From: an uncultured Bacilli bacterium
GTDB lineage: Bacteria > Bacillota_I > Bacilli_A > RF39 > UBA660
Assembly (NCBI GenBank): GCA_944363895.1
Contig: CALVVP010000005.1
Span: 1 to 7,833, forward strand
Direction of reading: 5' to 3'
DNA length: 7,833 nucleotides
The notes beneath the pieces are model-generated. The model saw nothing but the letters and a program-made list of their open reading frames with translations. It was not told the DNA's origin and made no database searches. Shown one piece after another: positions 1-5,473 of this stretch. A program made the position numbers and the translations under genes. How positions within the stretch are numbered: the stretch's first letter is position 1; every line of letters starts with the position of its first letter.

Positions 1-171
1 TTTTTAATTTCATTAGGCTATAGTCACAAAGAAATAATTAAAATGACGAAAACTTTTCCCTCTTTATATGGTTATACTATTACCAATATTGAACAAAAAA
101 TAAATAATTTGATGTCATTAGGTTATAGTCAAGATGAAATAATTGACATAATTGATGGTGAAATATTTTAA
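1..171 (+). CDS. C-terminal end of an mTERF-like helical repeat protein (partial)
   Basis: The reading frame is open from base 1 and ends with TAA at 169-171, giving the last 56 residues of a longer protein. It contains about one and a half copies of a 35-residue repeat: LGYSHKEIIKM near residue 5 recurs as LGYSQDEIIDI near residue 40, and the DNA period is exactly 105 bases (cattagg at 11 and at 116). Each unit reads as LGYS-x-EII, then K-x-FPSLYGY, then a helix ending in LMSLGYS. This resembles mTERF-family repeats, in which a 'LG(F/Y)S..EI' helix is followed by a conserved FP turn; those repeats form a nucleic-acid-binding superhelix in organelle proteins. The resemblance is by eye. Another helical repeat family, or a protein-binding role, is possible. 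The next gene's ribosome site directly follows the stop codon, so the two are probably cotranscribed. The N-terminus is outside the window. Confidence 0.6.
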   Translation, partial: FLISLGYSHKEIIKMTKTFPSLYGYTITNIEQKINNLMSLGYSQDEIIDIIDGEIF

Positions 172-181
172 AGGAGTTATT

Positions 182-670
182 ATGGAAAGAATAGATAAAA
201 CAAATTATTATTTAGATATTGCTGAATCAGTATTAGAACGATCAACTTGCCTAAGAAGAGCTTTCGGGGCGGTCATTGTTAAAAATGATGAAATTATTGC
301 GACCGGTTATAATGGTGCACCAAGAGGAAGAAAAAATTGTGGGGATTTAGGTTATTGTATGCGGGAAAAATTGAATATCCCACGCGGAGAAAGATATGAA
401 ATGTGTCGCAGTGTTCATGCTGAACAAAATGCGATTATCAGTGCTGCTCGTAAAGATATTATTGGTTCAACCTTATATTTAGTTGGTAAAGAAGTGCAAA
501 CAGGTAAATATGTAAAAAATGCGATGCCTTGTATGTTTTGTAAACGCTTTATTATTAATGCTGGAATAACTAAAATTGTCGTTCGCAACGATAAAGAAGA
601 GTTTGTCGAAGTTTTAGTTGACCAATTTATAACTAACGATGATAGTTTGGAAGGGGTGTTTGGTTATTAA
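182..670 (+). CDS. dCMP deaminase / ComEB-family zinc deaminase
   Basis: This 162-residue cytoplasmic enzyme belongs to the cytidine/deoxycytidylate deaminase superfamily. The expected reaction is dCMP + H2O to dUMP + NH3, feeding dTMP synthesis. The zinc site is visible: HAE at residues 79-81 (His ligand and catalytic Glu) and PCMFC at 116-120 (two Cys ligands). The N-terminal core CLRRAFGAVIV (23-33), ATGYNG (40-45) and NC (52-53) are typical of the dCMP deaminase/ComEB group. I chose ATG 182 because AAAGGAG at 170-176 sits 5 nt upstream; an in-frame ATG at 152 has no ribosome site and lies inside the preceding gene. The protein is somewhat shorter than B. subtilis ComEB. ComEB is encoded in the comE competence operon but its need in DNA uptake is doubtful, so the pilus-type genes downstream are only suggestive. 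The start of the thioredoxin gene overlaps its 3' end. Confidence 0.9.
   Translation: MERIDKTNYYLDIAESVLERSTCLRRAFGAVIVKNDEIIATGYNGAPRGRKNCGDLGYCMREKLNIPRGERYEMCRSVHAEQNAIISAARKDIIGSTLYLVGKEVQTGKYVKNAMPCMFCKRFIINAGITKIVVRNDKEEFVEVLVDQFITNDDSLEGVFGY
649..656 (+). promoter_or_regulatory. Ribosome binding site deciding a TTG start
   Basis: GGAAGGGG lies inside the 3' end of the deaminase gene. It is 3 nt before an in-frame TTG at 660 and 9 nt before ATT at 666. The in-frame ATG at 639 lies upstream of this site and has no ribosome site of its own, which argues that the thioredoxin starts at TTG 660 by translational coupling. Confidence 0.5.
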
Positions 671-923
671 AATAATTATTGTAAGTGCTGTTTGGTGCCC
701 CGCTTGTTTAATTATGCATTCTAGGTATGATGAAATTAAAAAATTATTTCCTCATTTTGAATACATTGATTATGATTATGATTTAGATGAAGATTTAATT
801 GCTTCTTATAATGTCGGAACTACTTTACCGGTGTTAATTGTTTTAAATAATAATCAAGAAGTAACGCGAATTATTGGTGAAAAGACAATTGAACAAATTA
901 AAGCAATATTGGAGTGTTTATAA
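660..923 (+). CDS. Small cytoplasmic thioredoxin-like protein (CPAC active site)
   Basis: A thioredoxin-fold protein of about 87 residues with no signal peptide. The first strand (KIIIVSAV) leads into W-C-P-A-C, with the redox cysteines at residues 13 and 16. The cis-proline signature is TTLPVLIVL, with Pro 57, followed by the last strands and a C-terminal helix (TIEQIKAIL). Its size is at the small end for thioredoxins, closer to glutaredoxin-like mini-thioredoxins. The start is uncertain: I use TTG 660 on the strength of the GGAAGGGG site, giving an 11-nt overlap with the deaminase gene. ATG 639 would add seven residues but has no ribosome site, and ATT 666 is possible but rare. Its TAA shares bases with the ATG of the next gene (TAATG), a tight coupling that suggests it supplies electrons to the CcdA-like membrane protein encoded there. 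The electron-donor role is inference. Confidence 0.8.
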   Translation: MVIKIIIVSAVWCPACLIMHSRYDEIKKLFPHFEYIDYDYDLDEDLIASYNVGTTLPVLIVLNNNQEVTRIIGEKTIEQIKAILECL

Positions 924-2101
924 TGAAAAAAATTATTTTTACTTTACTAATTTTATTTAGTTTTATTTCTTTTGCTAAAGCTTCTGATTTGAATATTTAT
1001 TTATTTTATTCAGATATTTGTAGTACTTGTGAAGCAGAAATAGAATTTTTAGAAGATTATGTTTTAGAAAATGACCTAAATTTAATTATGTATGAAACGA
1101 CGAAAAGTGATGAAAATTCCCAACTTTTAGTCGAAGTAAGAGCAGCTTTAAACAACAATGATAAAACAGTTCCTTATACTGTTATTGGAACAACGGGAAT
1201 GACAGGATTTAATGATACTATTGAAAATCAAATTAAAGCAGCTGTTACTAAATATAAATCTGAAGAATATGTCGATATTGTCGATGTTATAGTTAATGAT
1301 TTAGATGTTGATTATACGATTAATCCGCCAGAAGGGATTTATAATATTCCTTTGTTAGGTGATATCGATCCTAAAGAAGTATCTCTACCTTTAGTAGCGA
1401 CTATTTTAGGTTTTATCGATGGTTTTAATCCTTGTGCAATGTGGGTATTGTTATTCTTGTTATCGATTATTATAACAATGAAAGACCGGCGAAAAATGTG
1501 GGTAATCGGTTTGACTTTCTTAACTACTTCTGCTTTAGTTTATTTAGCTTTTATGTTAGCCTGGTTATCGATTACTATTAGTCTATCTCAAACAAATTGG
1601 GCTAGATTTCTCATTGCAGTTATTGCTTTATCAGGTGGTATGGTTAATTTAACTAATTATTATAAAGAAAGAAAAAAAGATGATGGTTGTGAAGTTGTCG
1701 ACAAAGATAAAAGGAAATCAATTATTAAAAGAATCAATAAAGTAGTTAAACAAATGGATGATAAAAAAACTTATTTTTTAGCTATTTTAGGGGTTATGGG
1801 GTTAGCAATTACAGTTAATTTAATTGAGTTAGCTTGTTCATCTGGTTTACCTTTGATTTTTACCCAAATTTTAGCTTTAAATAATTTGAATAGTTTTCAA
1901 TATTTTATCTATATTTTAATTTATATTTTATTTTTCTTAATCGATGATATTGTTATTTTTACTATTGCGATGAAAACTTTGAAGTTGACAGGTATTTCGA
2001 CTAAATATAATAAATTATCACATTTAATTGGTGGTATATTGATGTTATTAATTGGTATTTTAATGATTTATAAACCAGAATGGTTAATGTTTAATTTTTA
2101 A
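923..2101 (+). CDS. Exported thioredoxin domain fused to a CcdA/DsbD-like six-helix membrane domain
   Basis: A 392-residue membrane protein. Residues 1-20 form a signal peptide (KK, hydrophobic core, likely cleavage after A-K-A). An extracytoplasmic thioredoxin-like domain follows, with CSTC at 33-36 and a cis-Pro-like VPYTV around 84. From about residue 153 I count six hydrophobic segments. A Cys in FNPC (171, first segment) and one in ELAC (305, fourth segment) match the paired membrane cysteines of CcdA/DsbD beta domains. A charged, Lys-rich loop separates segments three and four. The family moves reducing equivalents from cytoplasmic thioredoxin across the membrane to external thiol proteins. 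In classical DsbD the external thioredoxin domain follows the membrane domain; here it precedes it. The start is ATG 923, with GGAG at 911-914; ATG 914 is too close to that site. It overlaps the thioredoxin gene stop. The partner and final substrate are unknown. Confidence 0.8.
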   Translation: MKKIIFTLLILFSFISFAKASDLNIYLFYSDICSTCEAEIEFLEDYVLENDLNLIMYETTKSDENSQLLVEVRAALNNNDKTVPYTVIGTTGMTGFNDTIENQIKAAVTKYKSEEYVDIVDVIVNDLDVDYTINPPEGIYNIPLLGDIDPKEVSLPLVATILGFIDGFNPCAMWVLLFLLSIIITMKDRRKMWVIGLTFLTTSALVYLAFMLAWLSITISLSQTNWARFLIAVIALSGGMVNLTNYYKERKKDDGCEVVDKDKRKSIIKRINKVVKQMDDKKTYFLAILGVMGLAITVNLIELACSSGLPLIFTQILALNNLNSFQYFIYILIYILFFLIDDIVIFTIAMKTLKLTGISTKYNKLSHLIGGILMLLIGILMIYKPEWLMFNF

Positions 2102-2124
2102 AGTCTATTTTTAGACTTTTTTTG
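2100..2124 (+). terminator. Intrinsic terminator of the deaminase-thioredoxin-CcdA operon
   Basis: The 8-bp perfect stem AAAGTCTA / TAGACTTT (2100-2107 with 2112-2119) closes a TTTT loop and runs into a T tract ending at 2123. It begins at the stop codon of the CcdA-like gene. Confidence 0.85.
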
Positions 2125-2164
2125 TTAAGAAAATGTAATTTTTTATGTATGTGTAATTTTAGTA

Positions 2165-2193
2165 TTGACTAATTAGTTAATTTTTTGTAGAAT
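2165..2193 (+). promoter_or_regulatory. Sigma-70/SigA-type promoter for the leader RNA before queH
   Basis: TTGACT at 2165-2170 and TAGAAT at 2188-2193 are separated by exactly 17 nt, each one mismatch from consensus. Transcription would start near 2200, about 190 nt before the queH start codon, so a long untranslated region would be made. This is the best-scoring plus-strand promoter that I can see in the window. Confidence 0.7.
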
Positions 2194-2199
2194 TGAATT

Positions 2200-2364
2200 A
2201 GAAAATAGAGATGGGAGTAAATTAGAAAATTAGGTTTAAACAAATTATATTATCAAGAAGGAGTTTTAAAGCGGAGGAACCATATAATTTATCAGCTTGA
2301 GCTGATAATATGAAGATAGAGTGAATATATAAAAACAATCAATTGCAATATTTGATTGTTTTTG
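2200..2364 (+). ncRNA. Candidate structured leader (attenuator/riboswitch-like) or small RNA
   Basis: No open frame of useful length lies between the promoter at 2165-2193 and queH, yet the stretch is full of pairing. UUAUCAGC / GCUGAUAA (2289-2296 with 2301-2308) forms a perfect 8-bp hairpin on a UUGA loop. The same 3' arm can instead pair over 11 bp (one G-U) with 2245-2255, enclosing the purine-rich AAGGAG and GCGGAGGAACC segments. A 12-bp terminator-like hairpin follows at 2331-2363. Promoter, switchable domain, terminator, ribosome site and gene in that order is the layout of a transcription attenuator; the alternative is a stand-alone RNA of about 165 nt. GGAGGAACC recalls a segment of c-di-AMP (ydaO) riboswitches, but the other conserved parts of that class are missing. 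I do not recognise the family. Confidence 0.4.
2331..2363 (+). terminator. Terminator-like hairpin immediately upstream of queH
   Basis: AAAAACAATCAA (2331-2342) pairs perfectly over 12 bp with TTGATTGTTTTT (2352-2363) around a 9-nt loop. The stem is A/T-rich and the T run is part of it, so its strength as a terminator is uncertain. It could end a small RNA from the 2165 promoter or act as a conditional terminator for queH. Confidence 0.55.
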
Positions 2365-2371
2365 TTATAAT
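2343..2371 (+). promoter_or_regulatory. Possible second queH promoter overlapping the terminator hairpin
   Basis: A perfect TATAAT at 2366-2371 lies 17 nt after TTGCAA (2343-2348), which matches the -35 consensus only partly and sits in the hairpin loop. Transcription would start near 2378, inside the AAAGGTGG ribosome site (2375-2382), leaving a leader of about ten nucleotides. Chance TATAAT matches are common in such A/T-rich DNA. Confidence 0.35.
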
Positions 2372-2387
2372 CTTAAAGGTGGTTTTA

Positions 2388-2975
2388 ATGAATTATCAAA
2401 TTGAATTAGAAAAAATATTAAATAATTTAGATGGAAAAAGGACTTTATTATTACATAGTTGTTGTGCTCCTTGTAGTAGTTATGTCATTACTTATTTAAA
2501 AGATTATTTTAATATAACTATTCTTTATTATAATCCTAATATTGAACCATATGAAGAATATAATAAAAGAAAAAATGAGCAAATAAAATTATGTAATATA
2601 TTTAATATTAAAGTATTAGATTGTGATTATGATAATGATTTATTTCATGAGGTAGTAAAAGGATTAGAAAGTGATAAAGAAGGGGGAAGTAGATGTTTTA
2701 AATGTTATGAATTAAGATTAAGAAAAACTGCTTCTTTAGCTAAAAACTATGATTATTTTGGAACGACATTGACAGTTAGTCCTTATAAAAATAGTAAAAA
2801 ATTAAATGAAATAGGGTTATCTTTAGAAAAAGAATATCATGTTAAATATCTAGTCAGTGATTTTAAGAAAAAAGAAGGGTATAAAAAAAGTATTTTATTA
2901 TCTAAACAATATAATTTATATCGACAAGATTTTTGTGGTTGTATATATAGCATGAAAAACAAAATAGATGAATAA
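2388..2975 (+). CDS. queH: Epoxyqueuosine reductase QueH
   Basis: This cytoplasmic enzyme carries out the last step of queuosine synthesis in tRNA, reducing epoxyqueuosine to queuosine; it is the non-orthologous alternative to cobalamin-dependent QueG. The 195-residue protein has the family hallmarks in order: HSCCAPCSS with the adjacent Cys pair at 25-26, YYNPNIEPYEEYNKR, GSRCFKCYELRL with Cys 103 and 106, TTLTVSPYKN, and QDFCGCIYS with Cys 183 and 185. In QueH these cysteines serve an iron-sulfur centre and a neighbouring metal. The ATG at 2388 follows AAAGGTGG (2375-2382) by 5 nt; an upstream in-frame ATG at 2343 lies in the terminator hairpin and adds unrelated hydrophobic residues, so I reject it. 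No other queuosine gene is visible, consistent with an organism that either salvages precursors or encodes the rest elsewhere. uppP follows after 73 nt. Confidence 0.93.
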   Translation: MNYQIELEKILNNLDGKRTLLLHSCCAPCSSYVITYLKDYFNITILYYNPNIEPYEEYNKRKNEQIKLCNIFNIKVLDCDYDNDLFHEVVKGLESDKEGGSRCFKCYELRLRKTASLAKNYDYFGTTLTVSPYKNSKKLNEIGLSLEKEYHVKYLVSDFKKKEGYKKSILLSKQYNLYRQDFCGCIYSMKNKIDE

Positions 2976-2981
2976 AATGAA

Positions 2982-3000
2982 AAGAGAATGTCAATCTCTT
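2982..3000 (+). other. Short hairpin in the queH-uppP gap
   Basis: AAGAGA and TCTCTT pair over 6 bp around a 7-nt loop, just after the queH stop. No T tract follows on this strand, so it is at best a weak terminator or an mRNA-processing structure. Confidence 0.25.
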
Positions 3001-3020
3001 AAATAAAAACAATAAAAATA

Positions 3021-3029
3021 TGATACAAT
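3021..3029 (+). promoter_or_regulatory. Possible extended -10 promoter for uppP
   Basis: TGATACAAT fits the extended -10 form (TG-N-TATAAT with one mismatch). I see no convincing -35 element. Transcription would start near 3036, leaving about a 13-nt leader that begins within the AAGGTG ribosome site at 3035-3040. Confidence 0.35.
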
Positions 3030-3048
3030 AGGTTAAGGTGATTAAATA

Positions 3049-3846
3049 ATGATCGATATTATAATATTAGGAATTATTCAAGGAATAGCGGAATTTTTAC
3101 CGATTTCTTCATCGGCGCATTTAATTATTTTTCGCGAAGTATTGGGAATTGGCGCTAATATAAGTAATAATATTGAATTAGCTTTTGATTTGGCTTTACA
3201 TTTTGGGACTTTATTAGCTATTATTATCTATTTTTTTAAAGAGTTATGGCAAATATTAATTAAAGGATTAACTAAACCAAAAGAAGGGAAGTTATTTTGG
3301 TATCTTATTTTAGCGACCATTCCGGCGGGAATAGTTGGAGTCTTATTTGAAGATATTTTTGATTCTTTTTTCAGGCAACAATTATGGTTAATTGCTTTAG
3401 CGCTAATTATCATGGGTATTATTATTTATTTAGTCGATAAATATAGTAAAATCAACAAAAATATGCAAGAAATTAAATGGTATCATGCTTTAATTATCGG
3501 TTGTGCGCAAGTATTTGCTTTAATCCCCGGGTTTTCGAGAAGTGGCACGACAATTACTGCTAGCCGGGCTTTAGGAATTAATCGGGAAGATAGTGCGAAG
3601 TTTTCTTTTTATTTGTCAGTGCCGGTTGTAGCAGGAGCAGCTTTATTTAGTTTAATCAAAGATAATACCTTGACAATTATTAGCGAAAATTTAGTTATTT
3701 TTGGAACAGGGATTTTAATTTCTTTTATAAGTGGATTGTTATGTATTTCTTTTTTACTTAAATATATTAAAAAACATGATTTTAAAATATTTATGATTTA
3801 TCGGATTATTTTAGGAATTATCGTTTTATTAGTTTTATTTAAATAA
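3049..3846 (+). CDS. uppP: Undecaprenyl-diphosphatase UppP (BacA family)
   Basis: An integral membrane phosphatase that converts undecaprenyl diphosphate to the monophosphate, recycling the lipid carrier for peptidoglycan and other cell-surface polymers. Overexpression of the family confers bacitracin resistance. Its 265 residues agree with the usual length. Both signature regions are intact: QGIAEFLPISSSAHL at 11-25, with the catalytic-region Glu and Ser cluster, and PGFSRSGTT at 160-168, with the essential Arg at 164. The rest is a series of hydrophobic segments (about seven or eight) with short charged loops, typical of the inverted-repeat fold. The start is ATG 3049 with AAGGTG 8 nt upstream. 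It may be cotranscribed with queH or have its own extended -10 promoter. A 12-bp hairpin terminator follows the stop directly. Confidence 0.95.
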   Translation: MIDIIILGIIQGIAEFLPISSSAHLIIFREVLGIGANISNNIELAFDLALHFGTLLAIIIYFFKELWQILIKGLTKPKEGKLFWYLILATIPAGIVGVLFEDIFDSFFRQQLWLIALALIIMGIIIYLVDKYSKINKNMQEIKWYHALIIGCAQVFALIPGFSRSGTTITASRALGINREDSAKFSFYLSVPVVAGAALFSLIKDNTLTIISENLVIFGTGILISFISGLLCISFLLKYIKKHDFKIFMIYRIILGIIVLLVLFK

Positions 3847-3879
3847 AAAAATTAGAGAATTTAGTAATCTCTAATTTTT
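3847..3879. terminator. Bidirectional terminator between uppP and the ATPase gene
   Basis: AAAAATTAGAGA (3847-3858) and TCTCTAATTTTT (3868-3879) form a perfect 12-bp stem around a 9-nt loop, with a T run on either strand. It serves uppP and the convergent ATPase gene, whose TAG stop (3871-3873) lies inside the stem. Confidence 0.85.
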
Positions 3880-5379
3880 ATTTGCATTATTAATTAAATC
3901 ATTTAAAGTTTTAGGAGCATTATCGATTTCAGAAGTAGCTGGTTCTGGATAAGTAATTGAATTATCAACACTTGGTTGCGGCTCTTGATAAGTAATCGTA
4001 TCTACAGCAGGTTCGGGATTAGAAACGGTACCAGAATCAATATCACTAACTTTGACAGTTGAGGAATCACTATTGATTAAAGCATCGATATTGTTTTTTT
4101 CTTCGACAACTTCACCGAATGTTTTATGATTTTCTTTAGTAATAGCTGTATTACTTAAAGCGCTTTTTAAACCATAAGCTTTAGAACCTTTTTCATCATC
4201 TTCTAATTCGATTAATTTAATAACTTCTTCAACAGTTGTTAAACCCATTAATACTTTTTCTAAACCATCTTCTAGCAAAGTATTAACATCAGATTGATAA
4301 ACTAATTCTCTTAATTTATCTCTTCTTACCCCGGCACTTATCGCATCACGAATATCTTGGTTAAATAATAATACTTCGTGAATCGCAATTCGTCCGGAAT
4401 AACCATTACCGCATTGTTCACAACCTTCAGTAGTATAAATTTCTTCGACATCTTTATTTAAAACACTTTTAAATAATTCTTTTTCATATTCGTTAGTTTT
4501 TCTTAAGGTACGACAATGTGGACATAGTTTACGAGCTAAAACTTGAGAAATAATGCCTTCTAAAGAACTAGCTAATAAATATCTTTCAACTTCCATATCT
4601 AATAAACGTTCGATTGTGTTTAATGAGTTATTAGTATGGATTGTCGATAAGACTAAGTGTCCAGTAATAGAAGCACGAACAGCTATTTTAGCCGTTTCGG
4701 TATCACGAATTTCTCCAACCATAATAATGTTTGGGTCTTGACGTAAAATAGAACGTAAAGCAGTAGCAAAAGTAAGACCGATTTCACTATTAGTTTGAAT
4801 TTGATTAATTCCTTCAATATTCATTTCAACTGGATCTTCGACAGTAACAATATTAGTAGATTCGGTATTTAATTTTTGTAAAATTGAGTAGACAGTAGTT
4901 GATTTACCAGTACCAGTCGCACCGGTAACTAAAATAATCCCATTTGGTTTATTAATCATTTCTAAAACTTTTTTATAGTTATCGTCACTAAAACCTAAGT
5001 TTTCAACGCCAGCTAAACTCATCGAATAGTCTAAAATACGGATAACGATTTTCTCACCATTGTTAGTTGGAATACATGAAACACGTAAATCCAAATTAGT
5101 ATTTTGTAAAGTGGCTTTTATTGCGCCATCTTGTGGTAAACGTGATTCCGTAATATTCATGCCAGAGATAATTTTAATTCGCGTAATTAAGTTTTTCTTA
5201 ATTGAATTAGGAACGCTAGCATAATTGTGTAAAACGCCATCGATTCTAATTCGGATATTCATTCGTTCATCTAATGGATCAAAGTGAATATCGGAAGCGC
5301 CTCTTTTAGTGGCGTCAACCATAATCTCATTTACTATTTCAACTACTGGCATTTTTTCAAAATCAAATTGTCTCATCAT
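3871..5379 (-). CDS. GspE/PilB/ComGA-family assembly ATPase with an unusual C-terminal tail
   Basis: A 502-residue cytoplasmic hexameric ATPase of type II secretion, type IV pilus or competence machines. Visible motifs are ASDIHFDP (28-35), the Walker A box GATGTGKS (153-160, Lys 159), the Asp box VEDPVE (180-185), Walker B IIMVGEIRD (218-226, Glu 223), the His box GHLVLSTIHTN (240-250) and a zinc tetracysteine (CPHC 286-289, CEQC 320-323). It starts at the second N-domain, lacking the N1/MshEN domain of full-length PilB/GspE. The conserved core ends near 392. The remaining 110 residues are polar, acidic and Pro-rich, with a near-repeat (VDTITYQEP at 459, VDNSITYPEP at 471) and a short amphipathic-looking end. 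ATG 5379 lies 9 nt after AAAAGGGG; a TTG at 5388 abuts that site and is too close. Two prepilin genes diverge from its promoter. Whether it drives pilus extension, competence or secretion cannot be told here. Confidence 0.92.
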   Translation of the reverse strand: MMRQFDFEKMPVVEIVNEIMVDATKRGASDIHFDPLDERMNIRIRIDGVLHNYASVPNSIKKNLITRIKIISGMNITESRLPQDGAIKATLQNTNLDLRVSCIPTNNGEKIVIRILDYSMSLAGVENLGFSDDNYKKVLEMINKPNGIILVTGATGTGKSTTVYSILQKLNTESTNIVTVEDPVEMNIEGINQIQTNSEIGLTFATALRSILRQDPNIIMVGEIRDTETAKIAVRASITGHLVLSTIHTNNSLNTIERLLDMEVERYLLASSLEGIISQVLARKLCPHCRTLRKTNEYEKELFKSVLNKDVEEIYTTEGCEQCGNGYSGRIAIHEVLLFNQDIRDAISAGVRRDKLRELVYQSDVNTLLEDGLEKVLMGLTTVEEVIKLIELEDDEKGSKAYGLKSALSNTAITKENHKTFGEVVEEKNNIDALINSDSSTVKVSDIDSGTVSNPEPAVDTITYQEPQPSVDNSITYPEPATSEIDNAPKTLNDLINNANKN

Positions 5380-5388
5380 AAATTTCAA

Positions 5389-5396
5389 CCCCTTTT
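5389..5396 (-). promoter_or_regulatory. Ribosome binding site fixing the ATPase start
   Basis: Read on the minus strand this is AAAAGGGG, 9 nt before ATG 5379-5377. A TTG follows it with no spacing and cannot be used, which settles the start at 5379 (or, less well, the adjacent ATG at 5376). Confidence 0.6.
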
Positions 5397-5427
5397 ATCT
5401 TTTAGGACTAGTTTTTATTCTGAAAAT

Positions 5428-5456
5428 ATTATATAATATATTTAGAATAATTTCAA
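5428..5456 (-). promoter_or_regulatory. SigA-type promoter of the ATPase gene with a palindromic -10
   Basis: On the minus strand TTGAAA (5456-5451) and a perfect TATAAT (5433-5428) are 17 nt apart, giving a start near 5421 and about a 42-nt leader. The -10 is part of the palindrome ATTATATAAT (5428-5437), which also presents TATAAT to the plus strand. Confidence 0.7.
5432..5437 (+). promoter_or_regulatory. Possible -10 element for the pseudopilin genes
   Basis: TATAAT on the plus strand, 36 nt before the first pseudopilin start codon, overlaps the -10 of the divergent ATPase promoter. The matching -35 position (5409-5414, TAGTTT) is poor, so this direction would be weaker or would need an activator. 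Confidence 0.4.
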
Positions 5457-5473
5457 GCTAAAAGGAGAGAAAT

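Noticed and set aside
152..181. ATG 152 as the deaminase start
   Set aside because: It has no ribosome site, overlaps the preceding gene, and adds residues ahead of a well-placed ATG with AAAGGAG.
2245..2320. A c-di-AMP (ydaO/yuaA) riboswitch, suggested by GCGGAGGAACC
   Set aside because: Only the GGAGGAACC block followed by a hairpin fits. The downstream conserved segments (GGGG-UGAAU-like and the ACAGCUAAC-like block) are absent.
2200..2330. A small peptide gene in the leader, using the AAGGAG or GGAGG sites
   Set aside because: Frames from nearby ATGs (2211, 2310) stop after four codons, and no other start is suitably placed.
2200..2387. A preQ1 riboswitch before queH, expected from the gene's pathway
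   Set aside because: I find neither the preQ1-I pseudoknot pattern (C-rich loop plus A-rich tail) nor the class II pattern by eye.
2343..2387. An N-terminal hydrophobic extension of QueH from ATG 2343
   Set aside because: That ATG is within the terminator hairpin, lacks a ribosome site, and QueH homologues do not need a signal or membrane segment.
3228..3413. A 61-codon minus-strand frame inside uppP
   Set aside because: It lies wholly within a confidently assigned gene, has no ribosome site and resembles no protein family.
4553..4741. A 62-codon plus-strand frame inside the ATPase gene
   Set aside because: It is a shadow of the His-box/Walker B coding region on the other strand and has no supporting signals.
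5380..5388. TTG 5388 as the start of the ATPase
   Set aside because: It directly abuts AAAAGGGG with no spacing; ATG 5379 has the proper 9-nt distance.
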